From assembly GCA_022606135.1 (NCBI GenBank), contig JABYQN010000004.1:1116001-1180000 (forward strand): a stretch of DNA of 64,000 nt, written 5' to 3'. The position numbers were made by a program, and so were the translations under genes. The DNA is from Fomes fomentarius. Its lineage: Eukaryota > Basidiomycota > Agaricomycetes > Polyporales > Polyporaceae. Below, piece after piece: positions 53,415 to 62,603 of the stretch. Each line of letters opens with the position of its first letter. Position 1 is the stretch's first letter. The notes beneath the pieces are model-generated. The model saw only the letters and a program-made list of their open reading frames with translations. It was not told where the DNA came from and ran no database searches.

Positions 53415-53812
53415 TCATCAGGAGTCTGGGTCCCGCACGGATACTACAAAATGTCTTCTCACTTGTACTGCATGCCACAATTGACTCAAATGCGAATACA
53501 CACTTCGTGAGGGGAGAAATTACATATGGTGGTACGATACAGCCTTCCCCGATCCCTCAAGAAGCACTGCTTTCACCTGGCACGCCCACTGGCACACTTA
53601 CGCTCCTGACAAGGCATCGATCGTATCATGCAACAGGGCTCGCTCACGCTCTGTATTATCAGTGTATAGTGCGATAGAACTTTGCTGATGGCTTTGCTGG
53701 TCTCATGAGCCAGATGGATGACTTTGGTATGACATCTATGTTTTCGAGACTTCTATGTTGTCCAGACACCAGGTCTGGACTAGTGTACGTGTACATGCAT
53801 ATACCCATCTCG
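53415..53812. other. Gap between glycosidase and copy B, duplicated on its right side
   Basis: Holds the glycosidase 3' UTR on the left. From about 53714 it begins the stretch shared with 58234 onwards (3' flank of the EAPSPSMLPTP genes, including the motif gtccagacaccaggtctgga also seen near copies A, C and D). Confidence 0.5.
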
Positions 53813-54694
53813 TCAAACGACGCCGGGGAACGACTGCCCAGCAATCATGAGCCCAAGGCCAATCCTCGCAGCATGGCCAGTCTCGCTGGCACACTGCGTC
53901 AAGGCCTTCCGTCCCGACGGTGCTCCAGGCGTGCGGCGGAATGACTCGGCGTGCAGCTGGCGATCCGATGGGCTCACAATCGCGTCTCCCTCGAGGATGA
54001 ACAGTCTGGCGACGCCCTGCGACGCCTTGTGGGCAGACGACAACCGCGAGCGGCGGTGCGGGAAGAGGGGGCGGTCGAAGTCCGGAGGGGTGGGGAGCAT
54101 GCTCGGTGATGGAGCTTCGACGCCGGTCATCCTCGAGCTGCGGTAGGGGCGGCCGAAGTGGGGAGTGGGGAGCATGCTCGGTGATGGCGCCTCGAAGATG
54201 TTCCTCGAAGTGCGGTGTGGGAGGTGGGGGCGACCGAAGTGAGGAGTGGGGAGCATGCTCGGCGATGGTGCTTCGACGATCTCCCTCCAGGGTTGATGGT
54301 CGATTGATGCAGCGAGCGACGCGGCCGAGCCCGGGGTGGAGAGGCGCGACGAGCTGGGGGTAGTAGAGGGGATGGTAGAGGAAACTACAATGCACGGCGT
54401 CAGCATATGTATTGTTGGAAATGCACGGGACATGAACATACCATAGCAAGATGGGATGGTGGGAGTAGCAGAGTGAACGTAAACCTCGCGAGGAACGAAC
54501 GTCGCCGCCGGGGCGCGTACCTTGCGTTGGGTCGTGGTGGAAGGCAGCCCGTGTCCGAGCGACTCACGGAGTTTGCGCTGGACCTCGAGCGACTTCGGAC
54601 GGTGGTTAGGCGGGAAGGGGCCCTTGGTGCTCGACGTTGACGAACCAGTCGTGAACGCCGTACGGGTAAAGGCAAAGGCGGTGTTCGCGGCCAT
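53813..54694 (-). CDS. EAPSPSMLPTP-repeat protein, copy B
   Basis: Same build as copy A. The start at 54694 gives MAANTAFAFTRTAFTTGSST, then RKVRAPAATFVPREVYVHSA, a 57-bp in-frame intron, three EAPSPSMLPTP repeats, and the end GLGLMIAGQSFPGVV at 53813. Exon 2 is identical in protein sequence to copy C. An open frame continues upstream of the ATG, but the TATA element at 54788 and the other copies favour the start given. Because it has no premature stop and promoter and splice sites are kept, it is likely active or only recently silenced. Confidence 0.65.
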   Translation of the reverse strand: MAANTAFAFTRTAFTTGSSTSSTKGPFPPNHRPKSLEVQRKLRESLGHGLPSTTTQRKVRAPAATFVPREVYVHSATPTIPSCYGMFMSRAFPTIHMLTPCIVVSSTIPSTTPSSSRLSTPGSAASLAASIDHQPWREIVEAPSPSMLPTPHFGRPHLPHRTSRNIFEAPSPSMLPTPHFGRPYRSSRMTGVEAPSPSMLPTPPDFDRPLFPHRRSRLSSAHKASQGVARLFILEGDAIVSPSDRQLHAESFRRTPGAPSGRKALTQCASETGHAARIGLGLMIAGQSFPGVV

Positions 54695-54787
54695 TGTAGG
54701 TTTCGCGTGTGGGGTTGGGTGAATTGAGGTTTGTGAGGTTTGGATGAGTGTTTGCGATGATGGGGAGTTGAGCGGTGCGGGGGCCTC

Positions 54788-54795
54788 CTTATATA
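54788..54795 (-). promoter_or_regulatory. Shared TATA element, copy B
   Basis: TATATAAG on the minus strand, continuing AGGAGGCC, about 95 bp upstream of the start at 54694. Same sequence and spacing as in copies A, C and D. Confidence 0.7.
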
Positions 54796-55424
54796 CCGTT
54801 GGCCTCATGATCCATCCAGAGCTGAGGGCTGGTCGAGACCGTTCGAAAGACTGAGTAAGCCTCATGTTGTTCTTTGACCCGTGACTTACACGGTCTGAAC
54901 CACGATGAAGATGTCACGGAATAGCCGTGAGTGGTAGGGCGGACTCGGATATTTGGGAGTCACGGTCAAAATGACAATGTTGGATATCGAACCGGCCTGG
55001 GATCTGAAGGTTAAGCTGTGTAGCTCGGGGTCTAGAACATTTGTCACTTGCATTGGAAAGCAATTCACCAAGCCGTACACTGATCAGGTGACGGATTGTG
55101 CCGTCGGGCATTTGTTCAAACTTGAGTAGCTTAGCCATTCACCGACAGTAGTCCGCTGGTACTCATTGCTTGGTATTGGAATATGTCCCGGTCCCCGCAG
55201 CTGCACGACCCCTGACCTTGCGCACGGGAGGCGAGTCATGTATACGCATCGATGATCAATCTCTCGTAGAAACATACACGGACAAAGTAACCAGACGAAC
55301 CTGCATGATATATCCACCATGTCATGGTAAGTTGGGACATGAACGAGAGCACTACGTTCCACAGAACCGCGGATGGCTGCTTATTCCCGGCTTCAATGAT
55401 ATCGAGTTGTCCCGGATCTGTCAC

Positions 55425-55790
55425 TGTGTCTCGAGCGCGGGCTTCCAGGCGCTGGGCTCTGGAACACGACCACTGGCAGCAAGCACACGAAAACCTCACG
55501 ACAGGGAGTGAGATAGATCAGAAAAGTTGCGCGTCCCTCACCCACACCATGGTCAACTAGACATTCTTCACATTCGTAGGTGGAGGTGACCATCACCATC
55601 GCGTGTTTCTCCTTGGAAGCAATCGGTCGAGCAGTTCGTTTTCTCTTCGGTCGCCTATACCCCAGCTCAGCTGGAGACCCTGCTGCGAGCGAATGATATC
55701 GACAGTCAATCGCGGGAGGTGTGGCAGGACTACTGGTCGGAGAATGGTTTTGCAGATCTTGTCAAGGCTGTTTCAACCTACGCCTGCCAC
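55425..55790 (+). pseudogene. Middle fragment of the six-hairpin glycosidase gene
   Basis: Matches about 51720-52080 of the intact gene: ctctggaacacgac, caaacctcac-type spacing, acaccatggtcaact, then tcgcgggaggtgtggcagga and gactactggt. It has an in-frame stop (ggtcaactag at 55550-55560) and a deletion around 55615-55645. In contrast to the fragments in units A and C, it lies in opposite orientation to the neighbouring EAPSPSMLPTP gene and has no attached C-terminal piece. Confidence 0.85.
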
Positions 55791-56185
55791 GAGGTTTGAT
55801 GTCCAAAATTTCCCCACCTTACGATTCGCCCTGATGCGCCCAAAGATGGCTGGATGATGGCAAAATTGTGCTCCTCTTAGAGACGCATCCAAGAGACGAT
55901 TGATGGGACAAGTGCAGAACGATACCTGGCTTCTCCCATCACTCTTTCCACTGTGATGTACGTCACAATTGCGAAAAATGACTAGAACTTGCGTGCTGTC
56001 CGCGACGCTCGGCCGATGAGTCCTATCAACAAGTTGCTATCCTACGTGGATTTGACGTGAATGGTTCAATAATTCAATTGGTCTCCGACTCGTTGAACTT
56101 GCTATATTGTACAGAGCGGCCTCCAAGTTTACCTGAACTCCACACATTACGGCCATATCCACTCTTACTAGTAGTGCATAGGAGC
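55791..56185. other. Gap before the efflux-carrier gene
   Basis: About 400 bp with no supported gene; it should contain the carrier promoter. No repeats to other window regions were recognised beyond 55800. Confidence 0.35.
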
Positions 56186-57987
56186 ATGGCAGGACCTCCT
56201 GTTGGCCCCCTTTTGAAGACTGTTCTCAATGTGTGTATCCTCGCACACCGCAGTGTGTTTCATGATCAACTTTTGTCATATGTACAGCTGATCATCTTGG
56301 CCCATTGTAGTCCATCCTACGCGTGTTCTTCGTATGCTTGGCCGGCTATATACTCGCTTGGAGGGGCATTCTTGACACAGACACTCGGAGGGTAAGTTCC
56401 AACTTGTGATGTCTGGCATGTCCGCATTTCTGAAGGATGTGCTGCATCAAGAAACTCAATCGTGTCAATACCTCACTACTCGCGCCATCTTTGCTGTTTT
56501 CTAAGGTCGCATTCTCCCTCTCACCGGGTGCGTGCGTTGATCATGTCTCGCTTCTGTTTGGAATTCTGAATGCTTTGGCAGACAAGTTGCGGGAGCTATG
56601 GATCATTCCAATCATATTCACTATCACCACTGTGATCTCGATGCTCGTCGCCTGTTTCTTTGCAACCATACTGAGGTTGAAGAAGTCGCAAAGGCAAGTA
56701 TACCGGCTTTTTTTCTAGCTTGCTGGATTGATCTGACAGCCATAGTCTAGGGCGTTCTCTGTCGCTGCATCCATGTTCATGAACTCTAACTCCCTTCCCG
56801 TTGCACTCATGCAGAGTCTGGTCGCCACTGTGCCCGATCTGAAATGGGAAGATGATGACAATGAAGACACGATGATTGGTAGGGCATTGACATACCTTGT
56901 GATGTATCTTACCTTGGGCATGTTGGTGAGTATTACTTGCTTGAGTCTTGTCTAGCTAATGGTCTGCCCAGCTGCGATGGAGCTATGGTGTCCATCTACT
57001 ATCCCAAGGTGATCCAGAATCCACGTCAACTAAAGTACTACGTGGTGCCGAGGGTGAGGAAGAAACAAGACTCCTTGTCGGTTCTGAAGAAATCCCCGTC
57101 CACCCGTTGTCTCACATGTCGACCCCCAATGAGGTAGCTGAGGAAGGGGAATACGCAATGGAGTACCGCCATTCATCAGCAAGTCCCCCATCATCCTCTT
57201 GGCATTCACACGGGCATCGTCCTCTCAAGGTGCTGAAAGCGTTGAACGACTTCATGACCGCCCCATTATGGGCTGCGCTCGCATCTCTCGTGGTTGCGTG
57301 CATCCCACCTCTCCAGCGTACGCTCGACCACCGCCTGCCTCCGGTCAAGGGCGCCATTGCGCTGCTCGGAGACGCCTCCATCCCTACCACGCTCCTCATC
57401 CTCGGTGCATACTTCTACGCCTCTCCGAACACACAACGGCAGCCTCATCTGGGAGAAAGATATAGGGGTGCTTTCCCGGAGCACACCGATCTACAGCGTA
57501 ATCCCTCACGAACGCCACTTCTGAAGAAGATCCAAGCGATCTTCTCTGCAAAGTTACCGAAGTGCAGAATCCCGAATACCCCCTCGGCAGAGGTACACCC
57601 GGGTGAAACCAAGACGGTTATCGTTGTGGTCCTGTCACGGATGATCATCGCGCCACTGCTGCTCATGCCCTTCATAACGATTGCGACTACATTCCGCCTG
57701 CAGAAAATATTGGACGAGTACGCCTTCCACCATCCTGCTAGTGTCTGCTGTCAGTGTGCTTTGGCTGATCACAACTCCCGTATAGTCCTGTGTTCGTGGT
57801 GTCGACTGTGCTGCTCATTGCCTCCCCGCCCGCTTTGACGCTCGCACAGATCACGCAGAGCACATCCGGGGAGTCGGAGGCATACGAGCGGTTGCTCAGC
57901 AAGACTATGTTCTGGACATACTGTGTCTTGACCCCGCTGTCGATGATCGTCTTCGCCATCATGGGCTTATACATCTCAAAGCAGTAA
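56186..57987 (+). CDS. Auxin efflux carrier family (Mem_trans/Ecm3-like) membrane protein
   Basis: Integral membrane transporter of the PIN-like Mem_trans family; fungal members such as yeast Ecm3 are poorly characterised. The start at 56186 gives MAGPPVGPLLKTVLN, then after splicing SILRVFFVCLAGYILAWRGI, KLNRVNTSLLAPSLLFSKVA and DKLRELWIIPIIFTITTVIS. FMNSNSLPVALMQSLVATVP, the family core in helix 4-5, follows, with GRALTYLVMYLTLGML. A long hydrophilic loop follows (about 57000-57230), then helices FMTAPLWAALASLVVACIPP, AIALLGDASIPTTLLILGAY, VVVLSRMIIAPLLLMPFITI, FVVSTVLLIASPPALTLAQI and MFWTYCVLTPLSMIVFAIMG. About eight exons. It is flanked on both sides by copies B and C of the orphan family. 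Confidence 0.88.
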
Positions 57988-58332
57988 CGTGTATGCTTAG
58001 AATCCATACACTCAATACTCATGGGCTAATTTGGGTTCATTTAATGGTTACGACAGTGGTACGATCCCGGCCGAAATGCTTGAAGTAGTTAGTAGTAGAC
58101 CGAATTTTATGTCTATGTGTCTTCGTGACAACATGGATCAGTTCATGCCACAGGGCTCCCTCACGCTCTGACACATAGCAAGTTGACAGTGCGATAGAAC
58201 TTTAATGATGTCCTTGCTAGTCTCATGAGCCGATTGGATGACTTTGGTATGACATCTATGTTTTCGAGACTTCTATGTTGTCCAGACACCAGGTCTGGAC
58301 TAGTGTACGTGTACATGCATATACCCATCTCG
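57988..58332. other. Gap between carrier gene and copy C
   Basis: Carrier 3' UTR on the left; from about 58234 it is the duplicated 3' flank of copy C. The stretch at about 58135-58215 (cagggctccctcacgctctg) resembles 53634-53690, so similarity starts slightly before the near-identical block. Confidence 0.5.
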
Positions 58333-59235
58333 TCAAACGACGCCGGGGAACGACTGCCCAGCAATCATGAGCCCAAGGCCAATCCTCGCAGCATGGCCAG
58401 TCTCGCTGGCACACTGCGTCAAGGCCTTCCGTCCCGACGGTGCTCCAGGCGTGCGGCGGAATGACTCGGCGTGCAGCTGGCGATCCGATGGGCTCACAAT
58501 CGCGTCTCCCTCGAGGATGAACAGTCTGGCGACGCCCTGCGACGCCTTGTGGGCAGACGACAACCGCGAGCGGCGGTGCGGGAAGAGGGGGCGGTCGAAG
58601 TCCGGAGGGGTGGGGAGCATGCTCGGTGATGGAGCTTCGACGCCGGTCATCCTCGAGCTGCGGTAGGGGCGGCCGAAGTGGGGAGTGGGGAGCATGCTCG
58701 GTGATGGCGCCTCGAAGATGTTCCTCGAAGTGCGGTGTGGGAGGTGGGGGCGACCGAAGTGAGGAGTGGGGAGCATGCTCGGCGATGGTGCTTCGACGAT
58801 CTCCCTCCAGGGTTGATGGTCGATTGATGCAGCGAGCGACGCGGCCGAGCCCGGGGTGGAGAGGCGCGACGAGCTGGGGGTAGTAGAGGGGATGGTAGAG
58901 GAAACTACAATGCACGGCGTCAGCATATGTATTGTTGGAAATGCACGGGACATGAACATACCATAGCAAGATGGGATGGTGGGAGTAGCAGAGTGAACGT
59001 AAACCTCGCGAGGAACGAACGTCGCCGCCGGGGCGCGTACCTTGCGTTGGGTCGTGGTGGAAGGCAGCCCGTGTCCGAGCGACTCACGGAGTTTGCGCTG
59101 GACCTCGAGCGACTTCGGACGGTGGGTAGACGGGAAGGGGCCCTTGGTGCTCGACATTGACGAACCAGTCGTGAACGCCGAGCTGGCGAGATTCGATGCC
59201 GTACGGGCGAAGGCAAAGGCAGTGTTCGCGGCCAT
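58333..59235 (-). CDS. EAPSPSMLPTP-repeat protein, copy C
   Basis: The start at 59235 gives MAANTAFAFARTASNLASSA, longer by a few residues than copy B, then the same body with three EAPSPSMLPTP repeats and the end GLGLMIAGQSFPGVV at 58333. Its 57-bp in-frame intron and downstream exon match copy B base for base as far as I can see. The SNLASSAFTT stretch also occurs in copy D, so copy B probably lost it. Function unknown. Confidence 0.65.
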   Translation of the reverse strand: MAANTAFAFARTASNLASSAFTTGSSMSSTKGPFPSTHRPKSLEVQRKLRESLGHGLPSTTTQRKVRAPAATFVPREVYVHSATPTIPSCYGMFMSRAFPTIHMLTPCIVVSSTIPSTTPSSSRLSTPGSAASLAASIDHQPWREIVEAPSPSMLPTPHFGRPHLPHRTSRNIFEAPSPSMLPTPHFGRPYRSSRMTGVEAPSPSMLPTPPDFDRPLFPHRRSRLSSAHKASQGVARLFILEGDAIVSPSDRQLHAESFRRTPGAPSGRKALTQCASETGHAARIGLGLMIAGQSFPGVV

Positions 59236-59328
59236 TGTAGGTTTCGCGTGTGGAATTGGGTTAACAGAGGTTTGTGAGGTTGGGATGAGTGTTTGCGATG
59301 ATGGGGAGTTGAGCGGTCGGGAGGCCTC

Positions 59329-59336
59329 CTTATATA
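59329..59336 (-). promoter_or_regulatory. Shared TATA element, copy C
   Basis: TATATAAG on the minus strand followed by GAGGCCTCC, about 95 bp from the start at 59235. Confidence 0.7.
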
Positions 59337-59794
59337 CCGTTGGCCTCGTAATCCATTCAGCTGAGGGCTGGTCGAGACCGTTCGAAAGACTGAGTAAGCC
59401 TCGTGTTGTTTTTTCAACCGTGACTAACACGGTCTGAACCACAATGAAGATGTCACGGAACAGCCGTGAGTGGTAGGGCGGACTCGGATATGTCATAAAC
59501 GGCCAGAATGACGATGTCGGATATCGAACGGGCCTGGGATCTGAAGGTCAAGCTGTGTAGCTCAGGGTCTAGAACATTTGTCACTTGCATTAGAAAGCAG
59601 TTGAACAAGCCGTATACTGATCAGGTGACGGGGACGGATTGTGCCCTCAGGCAGTTCTTGAGTGACTTAGCCATTCACCGACAATGGTTGGTTCATTGCT
59701 TGAGTTGTGGGTGGATATCTGTCCCGGTCTCGGCAGCTGCACGAACCCCTTTGCGCGCAGGGTTTCAAGCCAGTGATACGATATGCGAACGAAG

Positions 59795-60256
59795 CCATTT
59801 CCCGACTTGCCACACCTCCCGTGATTATGTGTCGATTATCTTCTGCGAGCGCCAGGGTCTGCAGCTGAGCTGGGTATAGGCGATCGACAGAGAAAGTAAA
59901 TCCTGGAGGCTGCTCGGCACGATCGCATACCGATGCTCCCAAGGAGAAACATGCGAGATGGTGTCCACCTGCGAACGTGCAAAACGTCGCGTTGACCGAG
60001 ATGTGCAGCGCGGCCGCTTGCAGAGAGACAGACATGGCGATCGACTGGCTCTTGCAGCCGCTGCTCAGGTTTGACGACGCCGGTATGCCAATTGGAGGAG
60101 TATTAGTTCCAACTCCGTACTGCCTGGCATCTGGATCGTTGCTCTACACCATTGTCTGAAGGTTGGGATGGCAGCCAAGGACCAGCCCAGGGATTTGCGA
60201 CAAGAGAGACCTAGGTACGCACCGTAGGAAGCCTGGGTGAAACTTTGTGATCATCT
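59795..60256. pseudogene. Head-to-head glycosidase fragments (inverted twin of 41325-41775)
   Basis: About 59795-59998 (minus strand) matches the middle of the glycosidase gene, and about 60000-60256 (plus strand) matches its 3' end including the stop region (aactttgtgatcatc). The plus-strand piece still reads METDMAIDWL-like text: DMAIDWLLQPLLRFDDAGMP and GGVLVPTPYCLASGSLLYT. The junction between the two pieces is the same as at 41575, so the fusion predates the duplication. Confidence 0.85.
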
Positions 60257-61011
60257 GTGAAGTCAAGTCCGAATCCTTCAATGCTATCGCATATATTGTC
60301 ATACAACTACATGCCTCATATCATACACGAATACCGTACTTACATAGTGGCGAGGGAAAAGGTACATAGCCTTTTGCGTCTCAAGATTGTACGCGTCAGT
60401 CATCCCTGCCCTTCGCCCGATGTTGAGTATCGCATCCATCCATAGTGGTCAGAGACGCAGACATCCACGACGGAGAATGGTGGCGATGATAGTGTTGTTG
60501 TTGGCAGTCACGGCGGGTGACCACTGCGAACGTCACACGTATCTATACGATCACCTGACCGCGACGGCGATGAGCCCCTCTTGCGCGGTAGCCTGAGGTT
60601 AACGTCGTGCACCACTATAACCCACCTACGTATTACACAGTGAAAGATGGACTCGGATATGCACGGGTCGGAGTTGCCTAACCCTTGAACATTGACCCCG
60701 GTCGACTCGGAGTACGGCCGGTGCAGTAGCACTGCCAACACAATACTACTTAACTCGCTACTAGCCTCCTTGTAGATTGAGGTGTCTTCGTGACAAGACA
60801 TTGCTCGTATCATGCAACAGGGGGATCGTTTATGCTCTGCAAAGCTTGACGGTGCAACAGAAATCTGTATGATAACTTTGCTGATCTCACTGTAAGCCCC
60901 ACTTAATAACGGATGACTTTGTTATGAATTCTATATTCTCGAGAGTTCTATGCTGTCCAGACACCAGGTCTGAACTGGTGTAAGTACATGTACATGGATA
61001 TACGGATATCG
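60257..61011. other. Gap between units C and D
   Basis: Left part (to about 60500) pairs with 41080-41330 in inverted orientation. The right part, from about 60900, is the 3' flank of copy D and resembles the flanks of copies A-C (gtccagacaccaggtctg). No gene supported. Confidence 0.5.
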
Positions 61012-61842
61012 TCAAACCACGGGGAAATACTGCTCATCAACCATGAGCCCGAGGCCGACGCTCGCGCCGACCTGCACAGGCAAGGGAGTCATGGGCGTGA
61101 GGAGGTTGGATGGGAGGTGGAAGTAGCTCCCGTAGTGGCCAGTCTCGCTAGACTGCGTGAGGGCTTTCGATCCCTGCGGCGCTCCAGGCGTGCGGCGGAA
61201 CGAGTCGGCGCCCAGCTGGCGATGTGATGGGCTCACGATAGCGTCTTCCTCGAGGGTGAAGACTGCGAGTCTGGAGCGGCGGTGCGGGAAGCGGGGGCGA
61301 CTAAAGTCGGGAGTGGGGAGCATGCTCAGCGATGGCGCTTCGACAGTCTTCCTCCAGGGTTGATGGTCGACAGATGCAGCGGCGAGCGGCTCAGGCGTCG
61401 CGGCCGAGTCAGGGGTGGAGGGGCGCGACGAGCTGGGGGTGGTGGAAGGGGTGGTAGAAGAATCTACAATACACGGCGTCAGCACATGTGTTGTTGCAAA
61501 TGCACGAGACATGGACCTACCATAGCAAGGAGGAGTGGTGGGAGTAGCAGAGTGAACGTGGAACTCGCGAGGAACAAACGTCGCCGCCGGGGCGCGTACC
61601 TTGCGTTGGGTCGCGGTGGAAGGGAGCCCGAGTCCGAGCGACTCGCGGAGTTTGCGCTGGCGAGCACGGATGTGTGCGTGGAAGAGGCGCGCCTCCAGCT
61701 CGAGTTTGTTCGGACGATGATTGGGCGGGAGGGCGCCCTTAGTGCTCGACGTCGACGAGCCGGGGACGAGGGCGGTCGTGAAGGCCGAGCTGGCCAGGTT
61801 CGACGCGTTGCGGGCGAAGGCAAAGGTGGTGTTAGCGGCCAT
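61012..61842 (-). CDS. EAPSPSMLPTP-family protein, copy D (divergent, single repeat)
   Basis: The start at 61842 gives MAANTTFAFARNASNLASSA. It keeps family landmarks: RKLRESLGLGLPSTATQRKV, RAPAATFVPREFHVHSATPT, an intron at the same place, VARLF-like VFTLEEDAIVSPSHRQLGAD and SFRRTPGAPQGSKALTQSSE, ending VGLGLMVDEQYFPVV at 61012. It has only one EAPSLSMLPTP unit where copies A-C have three. It carries an extra segment (LEARLFHAHIRARQ) and a different region before the end (YFHLPSNLLTPMTPLPVQVG). It is the most divergent member and may be closest to the ancestral form. Confidence 0.65.
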   Translation of the reverse strand: MAANTTFAFARNASNLASSAFTTALVPGSSTSSTKGALPPNHRPNKLELEARLFHAHIRARQRKLRESLGLGLPSTATQRKVRAPAATFVPREFHVHSATPTTPPCYGRSMSRAFATTHVLTPCIVDSSTTPSTTPSSSRPSTPDSAATPEPLAAASVDHQPWRKTVEAPSLSMLPTPDFSRPRFPHRRSRLAVFTLEEDAIVSPSHRQLGADSFRRTPGAPQGSKALTQSSETGHYGSYFHLPSNLLTPMTPLPVQVGASVGLGLMVDEQYFPVV

Positions 61843-61930
61843 TGTACGTTTCGTGTACTGGGTGTATTGAGGTATGTGAGGTTTAGTTGAGTGTTTGCGG
61901 TGATGGGGAGTTGAGCGGTCGAGAGGCCTC

Positions 61931-61938
61931 CTTATATA
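61931..61938 (-). promoter_or_regulatory. Shared TATA element, copy D
   Basis: TATATAAG on the minus strand followed by GAGGCCTC, about 90 bp from the start at 61842. Confidence 0.7.
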
Positions 61939-61989
61939 CTGTTTGGCCTCGTAATCAATTCACAGCTGAGGGTTGGTCGAGACCCCTCG

Positions 61990-62603
61990 ACGGACATCGG
62001 ATGAAGAGAAAGAGGCCGAAATTGGGGGAATTACTGAGTAAGCCTCGCGTTGCTCTTGGATCCGCGACTTACACCGTCTGGATCAGGATGAAGATGTCGC
62101 GGAACAGCCGTGAGTGCTCCCGGATATGGCAGTTACGGTCAGAACAACGTCGGATGTCAGATCGGCCTGGGATATGAAGCCGTTAAATCGTGGAGCTCAG
62201 TTGCGTTCAGAACCACTTTAATAAGCAGATCAGGTGACAGATGAGTCGTGCCATCGGCCATTCCTTGAATTGCTTAGTCATTTAGCAAAAGTGGTCAGCT
62301 AGTAGTTCGAGTCTCGACAGCTGCACGACTATCGGTCTGCGGGAGGTGAGTTATGAATCTGTATCGATCCATTAGAGACATATACAAGGACAAAGTTACA
62401 GGCATACCCGTATGATCCACTTCCATGTCCTGGTAAACAGGGGCATGAACGAGACTATGACGTTCAACAGAACCGCGGATAGTGGACGCCTGCTGATTCC
62501 TGGCTCTGATGGTGTCGATTTGTGTCTCAGTGAGCCATAACCTGTGATAGTATGCTGTAGGCTGGGTGTGAGTCTGGGCCTGAAGTGCACATAACGACGA
62601 TGT
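61990..62603. repeat. Upstream flank of copy D, diverged from the flank of copy B
   Basis: The part at about 62080-62540 is similar to about 54895-55430 with many substitutions and small gaps (shared: gatgaagatgtc, cggaacagccgtgagt, aacagaaccgcggat). The homology therefore covers the 5' side of the units as well as the genes. No gene supported. Confidence 0.6.

Larger units (their letters stand above)
53714..55130. repeat. Segmental duplication, copy B (direct pair with ~58234-59690)
   Basis: Positions 53714-54602 look identical by eye to 58234-59122 (offset 4520 bp). The match continues with small changes through the gene's 5' end, its promoter and about 400 bp beyond (for example gggcggactcggatat and gatctgaaggt in both). 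One difference is a short insertion in copy C near 59180-59205. Such identity implies a recent event. Confidence 0.85.

Noticed and set aside
53736..54449. A 237-codon open frame (MLWYVHVPCIS...) overlapping copy B, identical at 58256-58969 and similar at 42553-43224
   Set aside because: It is an alternate frame of the EAPSPSMLPTP exon. Its ATG lies inside the intron, and it lacks the promoter and start context. The repeats keep more than one frame open.
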